From NCBI RefSeq assembly GCF_033568475.1, contig NW_027331840.1, positions 124,001-188,000 of the forward strand: a stretch of 64,000 bases of DNA. The letters are read 5' to 3'. Below the pieces are notes generated by a model. The model was not told the DNA's origin. It did not search any database and worked only from the letters and a program-made list of their open reading frames with translations. Position 1 is the first letter of the stretch. Each line of letters starts with the position of its first letter. Shown here in pieces: positions 35,800-48,668 of this stretch. This stretch comes from Henckelia pumila. Taxonomy: Eukaryota; Streptophyta; Magnoliopsida; Lamiales; Gesneriaceae. The position numbers and the translations under genes are program-made.

Positions 35800-37120
35800 G
35801 CAAAAGGGATGAAAAATCAACACTACTTTACTTTTTTTACACAGAAAATTAACATCATCTATATGAAATATGAATAAGGATATCGGAATATGCCTCTAAT
35901 TTATTTATTTATCAATATACATATTTTTGGTTGATTAAAATTCTAGAATATGTGTCTGGTCTGGAGATTGGGGACCCAGGTTCCTCTTCCAAATTCATAT
36001 CTGGGATTGAACCTTCCCGTGTTTTTTGTACACAAACATCCATCCCCACTCAACCACACCTATTTCATTTCTGATTTCTCCTAATTAATTTACCCCTGTA
36101 AATATCTCCGATATATATATACATATATATATATATATTGTCAGCAATAATTATTAAATTTTTTATTTATTATTTTAAGAAAAGTAAATTTAATATTTAA
36201 AATTAATTTAATTAGCATAATAGATATCAGCTAGTGAAGAAAGGAAAAAACAGCTAGATCGACTTTTGTTTTTCCATAACTAATGATATTGCATGTTGAC
36301 CACATGATCGGTTTTTTTTTTTAAAGATTAATTTGTTTCGAGATTAAGAATTTGAGAGATAATTTTTATAAGATTTTTTGTATTAATTAAAATAATTATT
36401 AAAGCTTTTTGACATCAATTTTAGGAATACTAATAAAAAAAACATATGTATATATGATATAATAATGTGTTTTTATGTACTAAAAACAATAGCTTTTTTG
36501 TGAGATTATTTCGAATCTATATATGAGATGTGTTGAATCGATTTATATTTATAATAAAAAATAATATTTGTTATAAAAAAGTATAATTTCACATGGGTCG
36601 CATAGATTTAACTTCCACTATTGTCTACTCGAAATCTTCAGCCCAACTAATAATAATAATAATAATATTTTTAAAGTTTAAAATTCTAGATCTATTAATT
36701 CATTTTCCGTCCAACTATTTGGCGACTAAAGTTTTCTTCCAACTAATTTTAATGTCAAATTTGCAAACCAGATTTGAATTTTAGGAGATGCACTATGGCA
36801 CTAATATCCTTCAATTGTCCGATATAATTATCTTTTTAATTCTTATAACTCTATACAAGTTTGCCATTTTATGTGGTTTTCAATTTTTCCTTTTCTATGG
36901 AATTTGTGAGTTATATATATATATATATCAAGATTAAATGTATTGATTTAAAAAATATTATTTTGTAATCATTTTGTGATTAGAAGAGGGTTAAAAATTA
37001 GCTAGGATCAATTGTTAAATTTATGATTTGAATATTAGTTTTACGAGTTGAATTTTGTGAAACGGGTCAAACTCACTCATATTTACAATAAAGAGTTATG
37101 TTTTTTACATAAAAAATAAG
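35800..37120. other. AT-rich intergenic
   Basis: No gene seen. Short TA tracts occur at about 36110-36140 and 36915-36930. Confidence 0.55.
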
Positions 37121-37385
37121 ACAAAAACTCCTATGAGACGGTCTCAAGAGTCATTTTTTTGAAACGAGTCTCTTATATTGGTTATCAATTAAAAAGTATT
37201 ACATTTTATGTCCAAAATATTACTTATTATTATAAATATGGGTAGGGTTTACCTGTTTCACGGATGAGACCATCTCACAGAAGTATTACTCAAAAAAATA
37301 ATACATTATCATGGATGACCCGGCCAATCAGAAGATCCGTTTCACAAAATTTACCCATGAGACCATCCCACAAAAGTTTTTGTGT
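37121..37385. repeat. dispersed 'GACGGTCTCA' inverted-end repeat, copy 2
   Basis: The left end ACAAAAACTCCTATGAGACG and, on the reverse strand, the right end ACACAAAAACTTTTGTGGGA match each other and the repeat at 3985. An inner end-like sequence near 37265-37290 (GATGAGACCATCTCACAGAA) suggests either a nested copy or a longer family member. Confidence 0.72.
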
Positions 37386-38596
37386 AGTTTTACTATCATG
37401 AATATTTAGAACTTTCAAGAATAAATTTATATATTTAGTTCGCATAGTATATGCATGCAATTCACAGATGTTTTCAAATATATTATTTACGACTTAAATA
37501 ATATATTTTATTATAGAGTTATTTGTACCAAATATCCCTGTGAAGTATTAAAAATACATACTTTTTTCATATGAAATTTTAATAGGCATCTTCAACCCTA
37601 ACTTTTTATAAAATTAGCATACGTGCCCTTTCATATGAGTGATTTGCACACGCGCCTCATTCGACTGGGCAAACATTTTGATTTTTTTTGCACCAAATAC
37701 CTCTTTGAAATATTAAAAATACATATTTTATCCCTTAAGAAATAATTTTTATATCTGTTCAACTCATAATACACAATTTTAGTAAGATACAATTATAAAA
37801 TATTCATCAAACATTTATCATTTTTAAATGTATTATTCTTAATTAATTTGTTTCTAAAAAAATCATTACTTTATCTTGTTATCATTATTTTATTAAACTT
37901 ACTTCGTGTTTTCAATTTTTTCATTAAATATGCATTCATAAATAAGGATTTAAATACCTAAAAGTACCTTAAACCAAAAAGATAAGTTCATGCATGTTAC
38001 TTTTTTGATTTAGGACTATATAGTATTGAACCAAAATCTAAATTTTTCAAAAAGATACATTGCAAAATTTGCATTAAATTATAATAAAAAAAATAAAGTC
38101 GATATATAATGATAAAATTTACTATTAAAATTTTTTTATTTTGCTCAGTTTTATCCATCTAACTTCTTCTTATAACTGATTTGATAAATTTATTTTTTAC
38201 TCTTGAAATCACAATCAGTTTTCTAAAGTTGCTGGGATTAGTGAGCTTGCCTATAAAAAAAGATTTAATCAAATAAAAATCAATTATATCCTTTGACATG
38301 TCACGTATAGATTTAATCTTAAATTTAGCATTATTAATATTCGTTATAACTGTTGAGATAATGCTTTCACCAATGAAAATCATAAAAAACATCAACTCGT
38401 AATATGTCGGGAGATGATATATGGTTAAAATGATTGTTTGATATCATATATTGAGCGAAGTGTGTTTGAGACAGTTGCAGTTTCAAATTATGAAATCTCG
38501 ATATATGTTAGTAAAAATATATGATAACATAAAAGCATTTTTAAATTTATTGAATTTGCCCCTCCTAATTGAAAATCTTGGGTATGCCACTGGTTA
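37386..38596. other. AT-rich intergenic
   Basis: No gene seen. Two similar segments ('gtaccaaatatccctgtgaagtatt' near 37527 and 'caccaaatacctctttgaaatatt' near 37692) look like an old local duplication. Confidence 0.5.
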
Positions 38597-38613
38597 CATA
38601 TATCTATCATATA

Positions 38614-38647
<34 letters not shown>

Positions 38648-38690
38648 AGATATATGTATGTATGTATGTATGTATATATATATATATGTA
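38597..38690. repeat. compound (TA)n / (TATG)n microsatellite
   Basis: A (TA)n run of about 35 bp, then a GATAGATA interruption, then (TATG)5 and another TA run. Confidence 0.93.
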
Positions 38691-39008
38691 GAACATCAAA
38701 TATTATTTGATTTTGTGAATGAGAGTTAGGTGTCTAGAAAGTTTTTCCACAATATGTATTAATAATCTAACTCCACTGCAGTCTGAAGATTCATTTTGAT
38801 TAGATAACTAGGATTAATATTTTGAAATTTCATGTTGATCAATATTTAGTTTCAATCACATTCTCTATGTTTGGGGGTTAAAATTATTGAATATCAATCA
38901 AAATTTCATAACATATAACAAAAAAACACATCAAATGATCATATAAACACACATATATATTAATGTAATATATGTGTACATGCAGTACTTTTTTTCTGAT
39001 AATCTTTT
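38691..39008. other. downstream flank of the dirigent gene
   Basis: AT-rich. Holds the presumed 3' UTR of the dirigent gene and nothing else recognised. Confidence 0.5.
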
Positions 39009-39587
<579 letters not shown>

Positions 39588-39619
39588 TTAATTTAATTTT
39601 GGGGTGCAGAGGAATATAG

Positions 39620-39637
39620 TAACAAGATATATATAAA
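39620..39637 (-). promoter_or_regulatory. probable TATA box of the dirigent gene
   Basis: On the minus strand, TTTATATATATC lies about 45-60 bp upstream of the ATG (39578), implying a very short leader. Positional inference. Confidence 0.5.
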
Positions 39638-39992
39638 TGTTGATAATTGGCTTCAAGTATAGGATGATTATATATATATATAGTATGTCTCAAGGTTTTT
39701 TTTTTATTATTTATATTATTTATATCATTTATTAAAATGTGTTACAATCTAGAGTCGTGATGCGCCTTGACTTTCAAGGCAACTTAGGTCGACTTAAGTG
39801 CTTGAAAAGGTTAAATGTCATGATTAATGTTTTATAACGTACGGAAAAATTCTTCCTATCAATAATCTTCTAATCCGGAACTTCACCACATTATTAAAGT
39901 AATACTTTAATATTGAATTTAAAGGTCGATATTTATTTTTATAAGAAAAAATCCTAAAAAACGTGTAGATTTCACGTGTATCGATAATTATC

Positions 39993-40316
39993 TAGGAAAA
40001 AACTAAAATTCTGTTTCTTTATGTTTGTCACTTTGCAATTTCGGTCATCTTTGTTTTCATATTTCAGTTTTCGTCTTACATGTTTTGAATTTTGGTAATT
40101 TCAGTCTTTTTTATTCGAAAATGCTTACGTGACACTATACACGTCAGCTCCACATCAGCACTGCATATTGCCACATCAGCGTCACATCAGAAAAAAGACT
40201 AAAATTGCCAAAAAAAAAATAAAGATAGAGGACTAAAACTGAAATCTGAGAATATAGAGTACCAAAATCGCAAAGTGACAAACATACATGACTAAATTAA
40301 AAAAACATTTTTCCCT
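39993..40316. mobile_element. foldback MITE with matching AATTATC flanks
   Basis: About 324 bp. The left arm (GTTTGTCACTTTGCAATTTC, ATTTCAGTTTTCGTC) is repeated in reverse on the right (GCAAAGTGACAAACATAC, GACTAAAACTGAAAT). AATTATC flanks both sides (39986-39992, 40317-40323), a likely target duplication. The centre has tandem 'cacatcagc / acgtcagc' motifs. Non-coding; related in layout to the element at 42450. Confidence 0.75.
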
Positions 40317-40780
40317 AATTATCCATCACAAATTAAGTTCAATATTAAAGCAAAGTCCAAAAGTAGGATATTATTTTGCCTTGTAATTTAAGAATAATTG
40401 CTTCCCTATCATTCATTGCAATACATATTTGTTGCATATAATCGATTAGGTACCCAAATCCATTAAGTGTACTTAACCTGCAGCTTTTGAAAGTGGTTGC
40501 TTAAAATTAGTTCAAGTTTGCTAACTTGCTATTAAGTATAATATAAAATTAGTCACAACAATACACGATGTGTGCGTGTACATAAAAATGTGTTTTTTTT
40601 AAAAAATAAAATATTTATAAATTGGTCTTAACTCACTCTATCATTTTACGACGTTTTTTCTTGATAGAAAAAGATAAAAGAATATTTTTTTGTAAAAACA
40701 ATTGAAATTTGATCATACCAACAAATCATCAGCTACTATTACTTTCTGACATTGAGTAAAGGTAAAGAGATTTAGAAATC
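40317..40780. other. AT-rich intergenic
   Basis: Nothing recognised. Confidence 0.5.
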
Positions 40781-40957
40781 ACAAAAACTCTTGTACGTGA
40801 AACGGTCTCACGAGTCAATTTCGTGAGAATTGATCTTTTAATTTGGTTACTCGTGAAAAATTATTATTTTTTATGTTAAAAATATTATTTTTTATTATAA
40901 ATATGAGTAATTAACCCATATCATGGATAAAAATTCGTGAGACTATTTTGTGAATCG
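40781..40957. repeat. dispersed 'GACGGTCTCA' repeat, copy 3 (diverged)
   Basis: Begins ACAAAAACTCTTGTACGTGA then AACGGTCTCACGAGTCA, and ends with TTCGTGAGACTATTTTGTGA. It has the same order of internal motifs as the copies at 3985 and 37121 but more substitutions. Confidence 0.65.
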
Positions 40958-41221
40958 AATTAAATTTTTTTAATGAAACGAAAGATGTAATTTCTCCAAA
41001 TAGCTCTCATGGAATTGATCTCACAGCCACCACTAATTATCCGAATGCGATATATTAACTCGTGGTGGAGTGACAAGCTACGTTTTATCCGAAAGTTAGA
41101 CATTTGAAGTGTGCTGATATTATTATATTGCCTCAAGTCCAATTTGCTATAACTTTAGCGGTTCGACCAAATCAAGTAAACTGATTGGATGTGAAAGACG
41201 TTCAAAATTTTATGGAATGTT

Positions 41222-41442
41222 TTTTTTAGTACAAATTAAATTGAATTTCGAAATTACATCATATTACAATACTAAAGAATAAAATTTGCACGCAAACTTG
41301 AGCATTGACTCGAGATGTGCTTGTCTCGAGCAAAAAAAATACATAAATCTACCTAAATAAATTGAAAAATCTATCCGCAATCAGCGAAAATCAAATCTGA
41401 GATCTCGTGGTCTCAGGGCCTCAGTCTTAACCATTAAACCAG
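41222..41442 (-). mobile_element. tRNA-derived SINE, minus strand, 19-bp perfect TSD
   Basis: A 221-bp insertion between identical 19-bp repeats CAAAATTTTATGGAATGTT (41203-41221 and 41443-41461). On the minus strand it starts CTGGTTTAATGGTTAAGACT (A-box-like), then a B-box-like AGATTTGATTTTC about 45 bp on, and it ends in a short A-run. The organisation is the same as the SINE at 782, but the sequence is different, so a second family. Not a tRNA gene. Confidence 0.82.
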
Positions 41443-41461
41443 CAAAATTTTATGGAATGTT

Positions 41462-42449
41462 AATTATTAACATTAAGGGATTTAGTTATTTTTATTCATT
41501 TTAAAAAAAATTGAATAATATATATCCTTTGATTGACTCGAGGTTTAACAATTATTATAAGTAATTAGGCAAGCTTTTATTTCACAACCTACTTTATTGA
41601 TCGCACATAATTTGGAAATTTAAGTTATACAATAGATATCAATTATGTTTTTCATTATATATATATATATATATATATTATTTTAGAAAATATATTTTTT
41701 TTCCACAAACTTATATGATTTTGGGTTTTGATTCACTAAGTTTTTAAAGTTTGATTTTGAGTTTTGATTCATTAAGTTTAATGCTGAAGCGACAAAAAAA
41801 AATTGATGACTTGTCAGATGTATGCCTGGACTGGAATAGTTGAAAGTTAAAAGTTAATGTATAAAAACTCAAAATTAAGTTAATTTGGAAAAAAAATCAT
41901 TTTTTTAACAAGAATTCGTATAAGTGTGTTATATTATTTTTTTGAATATATTTCAGCAGATCATGGAAGAATGATTGGTTAATTATGCCTACTCATGATG
42001 TCAAATCTTCCCCAACCATCTTTCGATGGACGAAGTTATCCACTTGCAAGCTAATTTAAGATCGGGTAACCTAATTCCCCCCGCTGGCCATTCTTAATTG
42101 GGATTTATGGGAACTGGGAAGTGACAATAAAAAAATAAAAAAGGAACAGGATTAATTAACAAATTCGAAACATAATAAAAGTAAGTAATATATCGAAAAA
42201 ATGTCCAAATATTTTTACATATTTAAACGAACGACAGTCCCCGCTTACTCCGGCACCTAATTATATTATCATGAAAACCCAAATCTATTTTTTTTTCCTT
42301 TCTAAAATTGCAATATATATAGCTGGCCTATATATTATATATTTATCATGTCAAATGTTTCTATACAGTGTAAAAAGCCAATCATTTAGACGTATTACTT
42401 AATAAAATTAACGATCACTACAGAGGTTTATTTAATTGATTTGAATTTT
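41462..42449. other. AT-rich intergenic
   Basis: About 41690-41920 has 'gggttttgattcactaagttt' motifs resembling the arm of the foldback at 42450, probably a degenerate relative. No gene. Confidence 0.5.
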
Positions 42450-42768
42450 GATATAATATTTTTTTTGTTTACTAACTTGTCTATTTTTTTGTTTTAGTCT
42501 ATTAATTTTTTAAAGTTTGGTTTTGATACACTAACTTTCATTTTCGGTTATTTTGGTCCAATGACTGAAGTGACAGCTTCACATGTCAGCATTTTTCGGT
42601 GTCATGTCATCATTTTCTGATGTCACGTCAGCAATTTCCGATGTCACGTCGCCAGTTGGACGAAAATAACCGAAAACTAAAAGTAGTGTATCAAAACCAA
42701 ACTTTGAAAAGTTAATGGACCAAAACAAAAAAAATAAACAAGGTAATGGACCAAAAAACTATTTTTCC
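42450..42768. mobile_element. foldback MITE, imperfect arms of about 110 bp
   Basis: The left arm (TTTTTAAAGTTTGGTTTTGA, TTTTCGGTTATTTTGGTCC) recurs in reverse on the right (TCAAAACCAAACTTTGAAAA, ATAACCGAAAACTAAAAG). The centre contains four 'gatgtcacgtcagca / ggtgtcatgtcatca' variants in tandem. No clear target duplication. Non-coding. Confidence 0.75.
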
Positions 42769-42929
42769 TTTACGACGGAATTGAATTATTCAAAAGATAA
42801 AATTACCAAAATGATTCAAGAGAGCGAATCTCTTCAACATGTTATATATATGAAATGGCTTAAATTCATCAGAAAAATGCTTATATATGCTAAGTGGATC
42901 AAGCTATTTGCTAGAATTGAACCCTTGAA

Positions 42930-43151
42930 TAGAGCTGGCATAGCGTACCGAAATACCGAAATTTTGGCATACCGTACCGAATTTTTTTTGATATATAGAC
43001 ATTTTTTCGGTATATCGAATTTTTTTTCGGTATCTATACGATATCAATATGGATTTTTTTCGTACCAAAGTTTCGAAATTTTACTATCGGTATCGGTATG
43101 AATTTTTTTCATACCAATATTTGTAGTAAGGTATATCGAAAAACCACCCCT
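42930..43151. repeat. 'CGGTAT'-rich repeat, possible hAT-type MITE
   Basis: Starts TAGAGCTGGCATA and on the other strand starts TAGGGGTGGTTTTTCG. The interior is dense in TACCGAA / TTCGGTAT motifs in both orientations. A flanking duplication was not established. Confidence 0.5.
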
Positions 43152-43504
43152 ACCCCTGAAGTTGAAAGAAAAGAAATAGACGTGTTCAAAGTTTTTAGGA
43201 CAAAAAATACGACTAATTAATTAGTGTAGATTTGAAATAAACAAGTTGTTTCAGTACGTACCCCTTTTATTAATATGGGTAAACTGAAATAATTAGTCAG
43301 TTTCAGTTCAATATAAATGTAAATATATGAGATTTCAGTCTAGTACAGTTTTATAAATCGCGACTGTGAAATAATAATCTTTCACGAAATGAAGCTTTTG
43401 TGACGCTGCTTTGAAAGCTAGCTATATATATATATATGTTCTCGTTAGAATCTAGGCCAACCAATTTTTCGAGCATAATCTGAACATCACTATGTTTGAA
43501 CTCA

Positions 43505-43801
43505 GGTTGCGTTTGGGTTGAAGTATTTCAAATCCATGGATTTCGATTATAATTTTAGTATTAACTATGAAACATAGAGAAATCTCAAATTCATAGCTTA
43601 ATTATTTACACATTACTTAGATGGAGTAAAAAAGATTCTAAATCATCATTTTATTGAATGAACTTGAAATCCATCATAACTACCATGAATTACCATATAA
43701 ACATAAAATAAGTGGATTTGATGTTTGTGGTGCTACTTCTCTAAATAATAAAAATGCATTTGAAATCCATTGATTTGAAATACTTCCATTCAAACGGAGC
43801 C
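43505..43801. mobile_element. Tourist-like (PIF/Harbinger) MITE, TSD TCA
   Basis: A 297-bp element with ends GGTTGCGTTTGGGTTGAAG and, on the other strand, GGCTCCGTTTGAATGGAAG, both continuing with TATTTCAAATC. TCA flanks both sides (43502-43504, 43802-43804). Non-coding. Confidence 0.72.
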
Positions 43802-43804
43802 TCA

Positions 43805-46699
43805 GTTTCTATTATTTATTGTGGACTTGATCAGAACCCGGGCTGGGGCGACGACTTATGGCGATATAAAATAGTCACATGAGATCCCTGACAAAGGAGT
43901 TGAGTTTATTGTTATACTTTCTTAATTAGAGATATAATGAGATGAATTTGTAGTCATTATGCAGTCATTTGTAGAACAAGTGAAAAACGGACACGTTGAA
44001 ATGGTTTGAGTTACTTATTTTTCTGGTACCTAATTTGTTATGTTTTGTTCATTTCATGCACGCCAATCTAGCTAAGTTTGATTCTTCGGCGAAAAAAAGG
44101 TAAGGCTCATACTTAAAATTCAGTCGAAACATTAACAAAAGTCCAAACTCCCTGAATCTGAACGTACAAGTGGAACTACTAGATAAACAAATTGACTCCT
44201 TAAAGCTTGAAGGATATATCCTTTGGTCATGGGGTAGTGAAAATGACTGGCCAGCATCCCCGTCCCAAATCGCGCTCTCCGGTTAAGTTCGGTCACGTTG
44301 ATTGCCTTGGCAGACGTTGCATCTCTTGCAGGCTCGTTTTGTTTGATGGAGGTCGTCCTGGATATAAGTTCCCAGCTTGAAATTGAGGATAGATATACGA
44401 GAACAAATTATAAGAAGATGTCATTTGTATTTTTCGTCATGGCCGGTTATTGGGATCCATTTTGGCCCAAGAATGTGGTATGTCATGTTGGTGTTTAGTA
44501 AAGTTTATATATAGACAAATTAAATGATTCAATAAATTTTAATATCATGAGGTATGTAAGAAACGATTGTAATTCATGTCACAATTACTTATAAATTTTT
44601 AGGTGAGCACAAGTTTGGTATAATGAGCTAGAGACAATGTTGTTTATTCCTTTTCAAAATCTGAACATTTACAAAGTCACTAAATTGGATTTCAAAACAT
44701 TTTGCACATTTTACAGTATTTATTTATTTATCAAACCATTGGGGAATATGCTGTCATACTTCGAGATTTATAAAATGAAGTCCACTAATATTTAATTGGT
44801 ATCCATTTCCATAATATACGTACTGCAAACTCGATACATGACTTGACTTGTTAGAAAATTTATACATTATATATAGAGCCGTATAAATATTTTTGCCTTA
44901 AAAAATAAAAATTTCAAACTATACGAAAGAACTAATAATGTTGGATATATATCACAACTTGGAGAACATGACTTCTTTGTTGTAAGTAACTTAAAGGCCA
45001 TACATGCATAAGGGCATAGTTTCAAATCTCCTCTCTTAGACATTTCACTAGTAAAAAATATATATAATCAGAAATTAAGTTCATAGTGTCTTAATATATA
45101 TATTCCAAAATTATAGTATCAAAAACCTTATCAAATGACACAATATTCCTTCTGAAAATTAATTTTTATTAATTTTGTCCCTTTTCATTGAGCTATTATA
45201 TACAAGTAAGAAATTAATTAAACATATAAACATGCACAGACCGAAAAATCTAACATTAATTAGTAGTGACGACCTAAGAGAAGACAAGAAGAGGAAATAC
45301 ATGTGAAAGATGAGTATTGTCTTTTATTGTTATATTCATCTATATATGAGTTAATCCAATTAATCCACTTTGAAGAAAAGAAGTCATTGCAAATCAAATC
45401 AAATCAAATCCCTCTTTCTATGTATTACACAAAAACCGAAAAAATTATTCCTTGATACCGAGAATTACCGACGTGTCATCCAAAAATTGTTGATATGGTA
45501 TAATCAGCTATTGCTGTTAGACGAAAAATAAAAGCATCAACTTATTGGAGTACGTACTAAGACCAAAAGTGGATTTTCCATTCTGGTGTTTGGTTTAATA
45601 TAGATTTATATATGTTTTGAACAAATTAATTAGTTCTTATAAATGGACTTCAATATTCTTGTTGTGAATATATAAATATATATATATATATGAAAGAATG
45701 TTAAAAAGACGACAACTAAGAAGGGACCCCGCCTGCATCCACCACAAAAAACCAAAGGGGAGACTTGAAATTAAGACTCATTCTAAGATTCTCATGATCT
45801 GAGATTTTTGCAGGATTTCACTTCACAGGGGCCGGGGTAAAACTATTTCTTACAAATGTTAGAATTAGCTGGACTCAAGTGGGTGACCAAGGAACGAACT
45901 CAGATCCAAAATATGAGGAGCTAGCTAGCTAGCATATTTTAATCATTAAATTAAAGTATAAGAATAATTATATCGATCTCAATATGTTTTACCTCAAAAA
46001 TTAAAGTGACAAATCTTACGTACCCATTTTTTTTTTCTTTTTTCTATTTGGGGGATGAAATTAATTAATTAATTAAAACAGTGTAAAAAATTTGAACGAA
46101 GTGGATCTTAATTAAGTTGTGGATCCATGGCATGAGTAGAATTAAACTTGAAACGAGACATGAAAGATGGGAGAGAGATATCGGTAATTGCACCGACCAG
46201 AAGACATGCCTGGGAACTTGTTGCTACGCTACCAATGAGCTTAGCTGCAAAGCCCAAGATTCCCACTTCACCGGCCATTTCTACTTAATTTGAGTTTCAA
46301 AAAAACCCTAGACTCGCTACCTCCATGCCAATTCACAATGGAATCCTCATTATTTTCTGCACAAACATAACATAACAATTACGCTTATAATGTATTAATT
46401 TCTCAATATCAATAACTTCGGTTCCAACCCTACTTCTTTTTCTTCTTTCCACTACCATATATAACCCGAAGGTAGACCCAGTGCGTTCCAAGTACCGGTC
46501 AATGTAATAATATTGAAACGAAACCAAATTTTTTTTTTTTTTGAAATTTGAATTTAATTACATGTACTTCCCCACCCGAATTCGTCGATCCAGTAGTACT
46601 CCTACCAAAACCCTAGTAAACTAAAGTAGCTAAGTAAAAATATTACAATATTAATGTAGTAAACTAAAAATGCTAATTAATTAAAATAGAAGAAATTAA
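43805..46699. other. intergenic, no gene seen
   Basis: AT-rich with only short spurious frames. About 44240-44340 is GC-richer but shows no recognisable domain. About 45820-45910 (GGGGCCGGGG region) looks like a repeat fragment that could not be bounded. Confidence 0.5.
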
Positions 46700-46880
46700 T
46701 TAAAGCTAGGGAGCTCCCTTCAGTCCAAGAACAGGAAGCTTAAGATCCAGCTTGACTCCCGCTTCATTCACTCAGCCACCGAGCAAAGACATTAATGGAC
46801 TACTCGGCATTCGAATGAATGAGTCGGCAGCAAATTGAACCCTAGGGCATCCCACGTATGGACTGAAGAAAGCTCTCTTT
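46700..46880 (-). ncRNA. MIR319: MIR319 precursor hairpin
   Basis: On the minus strand, 46728-46708 is identical to the 21-nt miR319a/b mature sequence (it begins TTGGACTGAAGGG and ends AGCTCCCT). The opposite arm at 46878-46859 (AGAGAGCTTTCTTCAGTCCA) pairs with it across a long stem, mature strand on the 3' arm, as in all MIR319 genes. Inside the stem is the second conserved duplex typical of this family: CGACTCATTCATTCGAAT (about 46826-46809) opposite GAGTGAATGAAGCGGGAGTC (about 46773-46754). In other plants miR319 guides cleavage of CIN-type TCP mRNAs and a few MYB mRNAs, controlling leaf growth. Transcription is probably from the TATA box at 47191-47200. Confidence 0.94.
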
Positions 46881-47190
46881 TGGAATTAATTATTTAATTA
46901 TATCATCATCTCTTGAATATATAAGAAAAAACGTATAGAACATGACTTCCGTAGTTACTAATTAAAGCGTTGATAAAAAAAAACAAATCAATGGAGAGGG
47001 CGGAACCTGTGATATATATGGATGTAGATCGAATATCGAACTAAACCCAGGAATTCAATTGAGAAAACTACTTACAATGCAAGCTGGTGAAGGAGGGTTT
47101 GTTTGGGGGAAATTTTGGAAAGCTAGCTACTATATATCTCCCAAGGTTATAAGAAGCTAGCTGCTCACGAAATTTAGGGTGAAGCACTGG

Positions 47191-47200
47191 CTTTTTATAG
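47191..47200 (-). promoter_or_regulatory. probable TATA box of MIR319
   Basis: CTATAAAAAG on the minus strand, about 310 bp upstream of the hairpin. It would place transcription start near 47160. It is the best TATA box in the region, but the assignment is positional inference. Confidence 0.6.
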
Positions 47201-48628
47201 CTAAAGAAAGCTTGGGGGAAGGTATATTATTTATTCTAGTTTATTTTTCAATGGCAATAAGAAATGTGAAAATGAAAGGGGCCGGAGAGATTCATATTCT
47301 TCACTATATATTGTTATTATTTACTCTAATTTAAATGTCCAATATCGGGTACCTTTTTCTCAATTAATTAATTAATTTGAATATATACGGCTTTAATTAA
47401 ACATTTTGCTCAACTAGACTTATTCTGCTCGATTATAATTAAGGTTGTGCTTGGATTGATGGATTTGATTTGAAAAATTATTTGAGGGATACTGTTCAAA
47501 CGACACTCTTTCCAATTCTGTCAACTCAATCAAATCAAAAAATTTGAAATTCATCGATCCAATCCTATAAAAACTTATATGAAACGTATCGTCGTACCGT
47601 ATGAATATATATATGTGTAGACGATGAAACTAAATAAAAACATTTACTGCCTTTTTTTTAGCAGATAGTACTGCCCTAAAATGTTGAGCTAACAGTGATC
47701 GATGTACCCGTTCCCTTAACATAATGCTAAATTTATGAGAGGCAGCTAGCCCCAAGAATATATTTTATAGATTATATGTTCGGTTTTGTACCCACATATA
47801 TATCGCGGATCAGAGCATAATTAATTCGAATGCAAATCATATATGTAAAAAATCTGCAAACATAATTAATTTAAATGAGGAACCAGTACTCATATATCTG
47901 TACTCATGATATCATTGATAAAAAAAAATAGTTAAATTATTATATGGTACCACAAATTACACGTTGATAATATATATATAGATATCCGGTCCATGTGATC
48001 ATGATCATTTTACTTTCGAAAATGCTCCCATGTTAATTAAAATCCAAGCAATACATTAATTCGTGCAATGAGTTATGCATGTTAATTTAAAAAGCATCTT
48101 CATATATCGAATATCCATTCATCTTTAATAATTTTACTCATTCTGCATGTAATTTAGCATTGAGAAATGCTCAAATTATTACTGTAAATTAATTTGTAAG
48201 TTTGTTGTAATTAAATGCTTTAATTTTCTAATATATACTAAAATATATATCGACATTAATTATGTATAAATGAAAAGGAGGAGTAGGGCAAAGAAATGTG
48301 ATCCAGACATATCCTGTTCATTTCCATTAATACACATCACGTGCGTAAGTTGAGTAAAAGTTGATAAAAATTATATTTTACAAAATGCATTAAGCATCCA
48401 TTTTAGTAAGTACAAAGCATATTATAATTAATTGATTAAACCAATTACTAAAGTACAGTTTTATCTCTATTTAAATTAGTTCAAACAATGATTTCTGCTG
48501 GTAGTTTCCATAACTGGAAAGCACCTAGCTAGCTCTTTAGACATCACATTTCCGGTGTCCATTTTATAAATAATATTGCCAACACCTTTGGAAACAATCC
48601 AACCCATTTAAATCATAAAACACTTTGT
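47201..48628. other. MIR319 upstream region and AT-rich intergenic
   Basis: No gene. At about 47440-47570 a GGTTGTGCTTGGATTGATGG segment and a nearby reverse of it resemble a degenerate Tourist-like fragment. Confidence 0.45.
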
Positions 48629-48635
48629 GTGTGTG

Positions 48636-48666
<31 letters not shown>

Positions 48667-48668
48667 TT
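48629..48668. repeat. (GT)n followed by poly(T)
   Basis: About 11 GT units run directly into 18 T. Confidence 0.95.

Noticed and set aside
44298-44498. 66-codon ORF near a GC-richer patch
   Set aside because: No recognisable motif, no splice context, isolated in AT-rich DNA.
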